From Mariaggregatimicrobium sp964498785 (GTDB lineage Bacteria; Zhuqueibacterota; Zhuqueibacteria; Thermofontimicrobiales; Thiofontviventaceae), in contig CAZCJL010000203.1 of the NCBI GenBank assembly GCA_964498785.1, positions 1 to 7,768 on the forward strand: a stretch of DNA of 7,768 nt. The letters are read 5' to 3'. Below, piece by piece: positions 6,535 through 7,768 of this stretch (within the stretch, counting starts at the first letter, position 1; the number at the start of each line of letters is the position of its first letter). The notes beneath the pieces are model-generated. The model saw only the letters and a list, made by a program, of their open reading frames with translations, was not told where the DNA came from and did not search any database. Position numbers and translations under genes: made by a program.

Positions 6535-7009
6535 TCAATCAGAAAATATTTGGCTGAAGCATTGTAATCCGTTATGCGTATGGACCCGGTACGCTGCATT
6601 CGCCACCAGTATCATCATTTTTTGGAGCAGAAAATGGATTGGCTTGTGGTGTCTGCCGCCGGGAATACTAACAATACTATGGATGTTTTTCAATCCTTTA
6701 TTATTCAGAAAACCACACTCAACAAAAAACTGGGCTTCCAAAACGGTGTTGGGCGAACGGGTCTTTTTAAATCGTGATAAGATAAAAATACCGGAAAAAC
6801 ACAATATTCCGTTACATGCAATTCTAACGATCATTTCTTCAACAGGCATAATTTTAGTGATCTGGTCTGTCGTGTACTACTCTGTCTGGGGAGTTATTCT
6901 GGGCGTTGTTTTGGCATATCTCGGCAAAAGCTGGTTCCTGGACCGCATGGTCTGGCTGTATGAAGACATGAAAAATGATAATGACATTTATAAAAGCTGG
7001 GATTATTGA
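6524..7009 (+). CDS. DUF6653-like membrane protein
   Basis: A 161-residue protein that resembles the DUF6653 family as I remember it. The recognisable features are an aromatic N-terminal segment NPLCVWTRYA (15-24), a hydrophobic pair (about 26-38 and 41-56) leading to NPLLF, a conserved-looking block WASKTVLGERVFLNR (70-84), two more hydrophobic segments (about 100-118 and 121-133) and the C-terminal motif GKSWFLDRMVWLYEDM (134-149). The function is unknown. ATG 6524 or the adjacent ATG 6527 is the start, with GGAAA at 6513-6517; a far upstream in-frame ATG at 6476 lies within the preceding gene. The 11-base overlap repeats the overlap of the two genes before it. It is the last gene of the receptor operon; no standard terminator follows. 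Confidence 0.75.
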   Translation: MMHDQSENIWLKHCNPLCVWTRYAAFATSIIIFWSRKWIGLWCLPPGILTILWMFFNPLLFRKPHSTKNWASKTVLGERVFLNRDKIKIPEKHNIPLHAILTIISSTGIILVIWSVVYYSVWGVILGVVLAYLGKSWFLDRMVWLYEDMKNDNDIYKSWDY

Positions 7010-7055
7010 TTAGACTGCCGCCACATTGTTGACTCCTCCCAACATTAAGGACAAT
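7010..7055. other. operon end, no gene
   Basis: A weak 5-bp inverted repeat (TGTTG at 7027-7031, CAACA at 7040-7044) follows the last operon gene without a T-tract, so it is not a convincing terminator. Nothing else is seen before the hairpin at 7056. Confidence 0.35.
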
Positions 7056-7075
7056 CCACGCTTTAAAAAGCGTGG
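7056..7075. repeat. hairpin on the left of the toxin-antitoxin module
   Basis: A 9-bp perfect inverted repeat: CCACGCTTT, two loop bases AA, then AAAGCGTGG. Neither strand has a T-run beyond the stem, so it is a poor intrinsic terminator. Its base CCACG/CGTGG is the same as in the hairpin at 7713-7732 on the far side of the toxin-antitoxin pair. It may be a REP-like or IS200/IS605-type end. Confidence 0.65.
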
Positions 7076-7094
7076 CTATTCAGAAAATAAAAGC

Positions 7095-7123
7095 TTGACA
7101 ATGTACCCCAAAAGTGATACATT
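7095..7123 (+). promoter_or_regulatory. promoter of the toxin-antitoxin operon with embedded operator palindrome
   Basis: A perfect TTGACA -35 box (7095-7100) is followed after 17 bases by TACATT (7118-7123, 4/6 to TATAAT). Overlapping both boxes, AATGTACCCC (7100-7109) and GTGATACATT (7114-7123) form an inverted repeat with 8 of 10 matches around AAAA; the outer six bases, AATGTA/TACATT, are perfect. This is the expected position for an operator bound by the ribbon-helix-helix antitoxin, allowing autorepression (known for RelB/DinJ systems, inferred here). Confidence 0.65.
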
Positions 7124-7166
7124 ATAAACACTGAATAATGAAAATTTTTTTAAGATGGTGATAAAC

Positions 7167-7427
7167 ATGCCAAAAACTGAAATGATCAGGGCAAGGGTAG
7201 AACCTGATTTGAAAAGGGAAGTCGAAAGTATTTTCTCAAAATTAGGATTAACCCCAACCACTGCGATAAACATATTCTACAAACAAGTAAAGCTTTACAA
7301 GGGTTTGCCATTTGATGTCCGCGTACCAAATGAGACGACAATTCAAACATTTAAGGATACTGATGAAGGGGAAAACGTCGTTCATTGTGAAGATGAAAAA
7401 GACATGTTTAATAAGCTGGGAATCTAA
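7167..7427 (+). CDS. dinJ: RelB/DinJ-family type II antitoxin
   Basis: An 86-residue antitoxin. The N-terminal ribbon-helix-helix (about 4-43: MIRARVEPDLKREVE, then LGLTPTTAINIF) dimerises and binds the operator. The C-terminal part (GLPFDVRVPNETT to DMFNKLGI) wraps and blocks the toxin. ATG 7167 is preferred because GGTGA at about 7157-7161 is well placed and family proteins start with a short M-x-K-T-x-M-I-R-A-R; ATG 7155 would add MVIN and leave a weaker site. The stop codon is followed directly by the toxin ATG, with no gap, as is usual for these pairs. The protein likely represses its own promoter through the palindrome at 7100-7123. All expected parts are present. Confidence 0.92.
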   Translation: MPKTEMIRARVEPDLKREVESIFSKLGLTPTTAINIFYKQVKLYKGLPFDVRVPNETTIQTFKDTDEGENVVHCEDEKDMFNKLGI

Positions 7428-7697
7428 ATGTTAAAACCTTCTTTTGCCAGGCAATTTGAGCGTGACTTAAAAAGAATGCTCAAACGTGGGAAAGAAAAAG
7501 AAAAATTAAAATTTATCCTTTCCAGTTTGATAAACGAAGAAAAACTGGATGCAAAGTATAATGATCACAAGCTCATTGGCAATTATAAAGGAAGACGAGA
7601 ATGTCATATTGAGTCGGACTGGTTGCTAATCTATAAAATAGAGAAAGAAGAAATAGTATTCGAACGGACGGGAACACATTCTGACTTATTTAAATGA
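7428..7697 (+). CDS. yafQ: YafQ-type mRNA interferase toxin (RelE superfamily)
   Basis: An 89-residue toxin of the YafQ branch of the RelE superfamily, which cuts mRNA on the ribosome and arrests growth. Residues equivalent to the E. coli YafQ active site are all visible: H47 (YNDHKL), H60 and D64 (ECHIESDW), H84 (GTHSDLF) and F88. The signature GNYKGRRECHIESDWLLIY (51-69) is typical. The length is normal, so the toxin should be active. The ATG touches the antitoxin stop codon; a weak GGGA within the antitoxin end and translational coupling probably drive it. Toxin and antitoxin form a complete, self-regulated module unrelated in function to the receptor operon upstream. Confidence 0.94.
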   Translation: MLKPSFARQFERDLKRMLKRGKEKEKLKFILSSLINEEKLDAKYNDHKLIGNYKGRRECHIESDWLLIYKIEKEEIVFERTGTHSDLFK

Positions 7698-7712
7698 GCA
7701 ACTATTGAATTG

Positions 7713-7732
7713 CCACGAGATTCATCCCGTGG
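7713..7732. repeat. hairpin on the right of the toxin-antitoxin module
   Basis: CCACGAGA (7713-7720), loop TTCA, then TCCCGTGG (7725-7732) pair at 7 of 8 positions (mismatch A7718/C7727). It begins 15 bases after the toxin stop. Neither strand has a long T-run after it. The stem base matches the hairpin at 7056-7075. From memory it resembles REP or IS200/IS605-type foldback ends, but no transposase is in the window. Confidence 0.6.
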
Positions 7733-7736
7733 TTCT

Positions 7737-7767
7737 AATTACCCGCCAAAATAATCAATCGGGAATT
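7737..7767. repeat. weak inverted repeat at the right edge
   Basis: AATT-A-CCCG (7737-7745) and CGGG-AATT (7760-7767) pair over 4 + 4 bases with a one-base bulge and a 14-base loop. It sits directly after the hairpin at 7713-7732 and may be part of the same element, which the window cuts. It is short enough to be chance. Confidence 0.25.
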
Positions 7768-7768
7768 T

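Noticed and set aside
6535..6849. 104-codon minus strand ORF
   Set aside because: It is fully antisense to the DUF6653-like gene, which has recognisable motifs and operon overlap.
7056..7075. Hairpin as an intrinsic terminator of the receptor operon
   Set aside because: The stem is good but no T-run follows on either strand, so a terminator role is not supported.
1..7768. CRISPR array, tRNA or rRNA genes
   Set aside because: No regularly spaced direct repeats, cloverleaf-like sequences or rRNA-like stretches were seen.

Overview
The window looks like chromosomal accessory DNA from a Gram-negative bacterium of the FCB group (Bacteroidota, Calditrichota, KSB1-like or a neighbouring lineage). 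I infer this from a TonB-dependent receptor with an N-terminal carboxypeptidase-regulatory-like domain, a seven-helix membrane AraC regulator of a kind common in Bacteroidota, and a TTTG/TAnnTTTG-like promoter before that regulator. The strong Shine-Dalgarno sequences (AAGGAG before the receptor) are unusual for core Bacteroidota, so a sister phylum is possible. The species cannot be named from this sequence.

Layout. Positions 1-70 hold the tail of a gene cut by the window edge. Positions 328-1300 are a gene graveyard. An MNT-type nucleotidyltransferase antitoxin with an intact active site overlaps a 53-codon ORF that starts like a HepT toxin and ends like a RelB/DinJ antitoxin. It is followed by a glycerophosphodiester phosphodiesterase pseudogene reduced to its two ends. 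Positions 1442-7009 are the functional core, five genes on the + strand: a membrane-bound AraC regulator, a 352-bp gap, then a tight operon of TonB-dependent receptor, CPBP intramembrane protease, a small four-helix membrane protein and a DUF6653-like membrane protein. Positions 7056-7732 hold a complete DinJ/YafQ-type toxin-antitoxin pair with its own promoter and operator palindrome, bracketed by two hairpins sharing the stem base CCACG/CGTGG.

How the genes may work together (inference). The AraC protein is suited to sensing a signal in or at the inner membrane and switching on the downstream operon. The receptor would import or sense a ligand at the outer membrane. The CPBP protease and two small membrane proteins would act in the inner membrane. 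I see no gene that identifies the ligand. The 352-bp gap between regulator and receptor holds two inverted-repeat structures: an 80-bp nested palindrome that looks like a dispersed repeat, and a 21-bp hairpin whose G-U pairs suggest it acts as + strand RNA.

The two most unusual points are the HepT/RelB chimera beside an orphan MNT antitoxin, and the regulator-receptor-protease-DUF6653 cluster, which I do not recognise as a described system.
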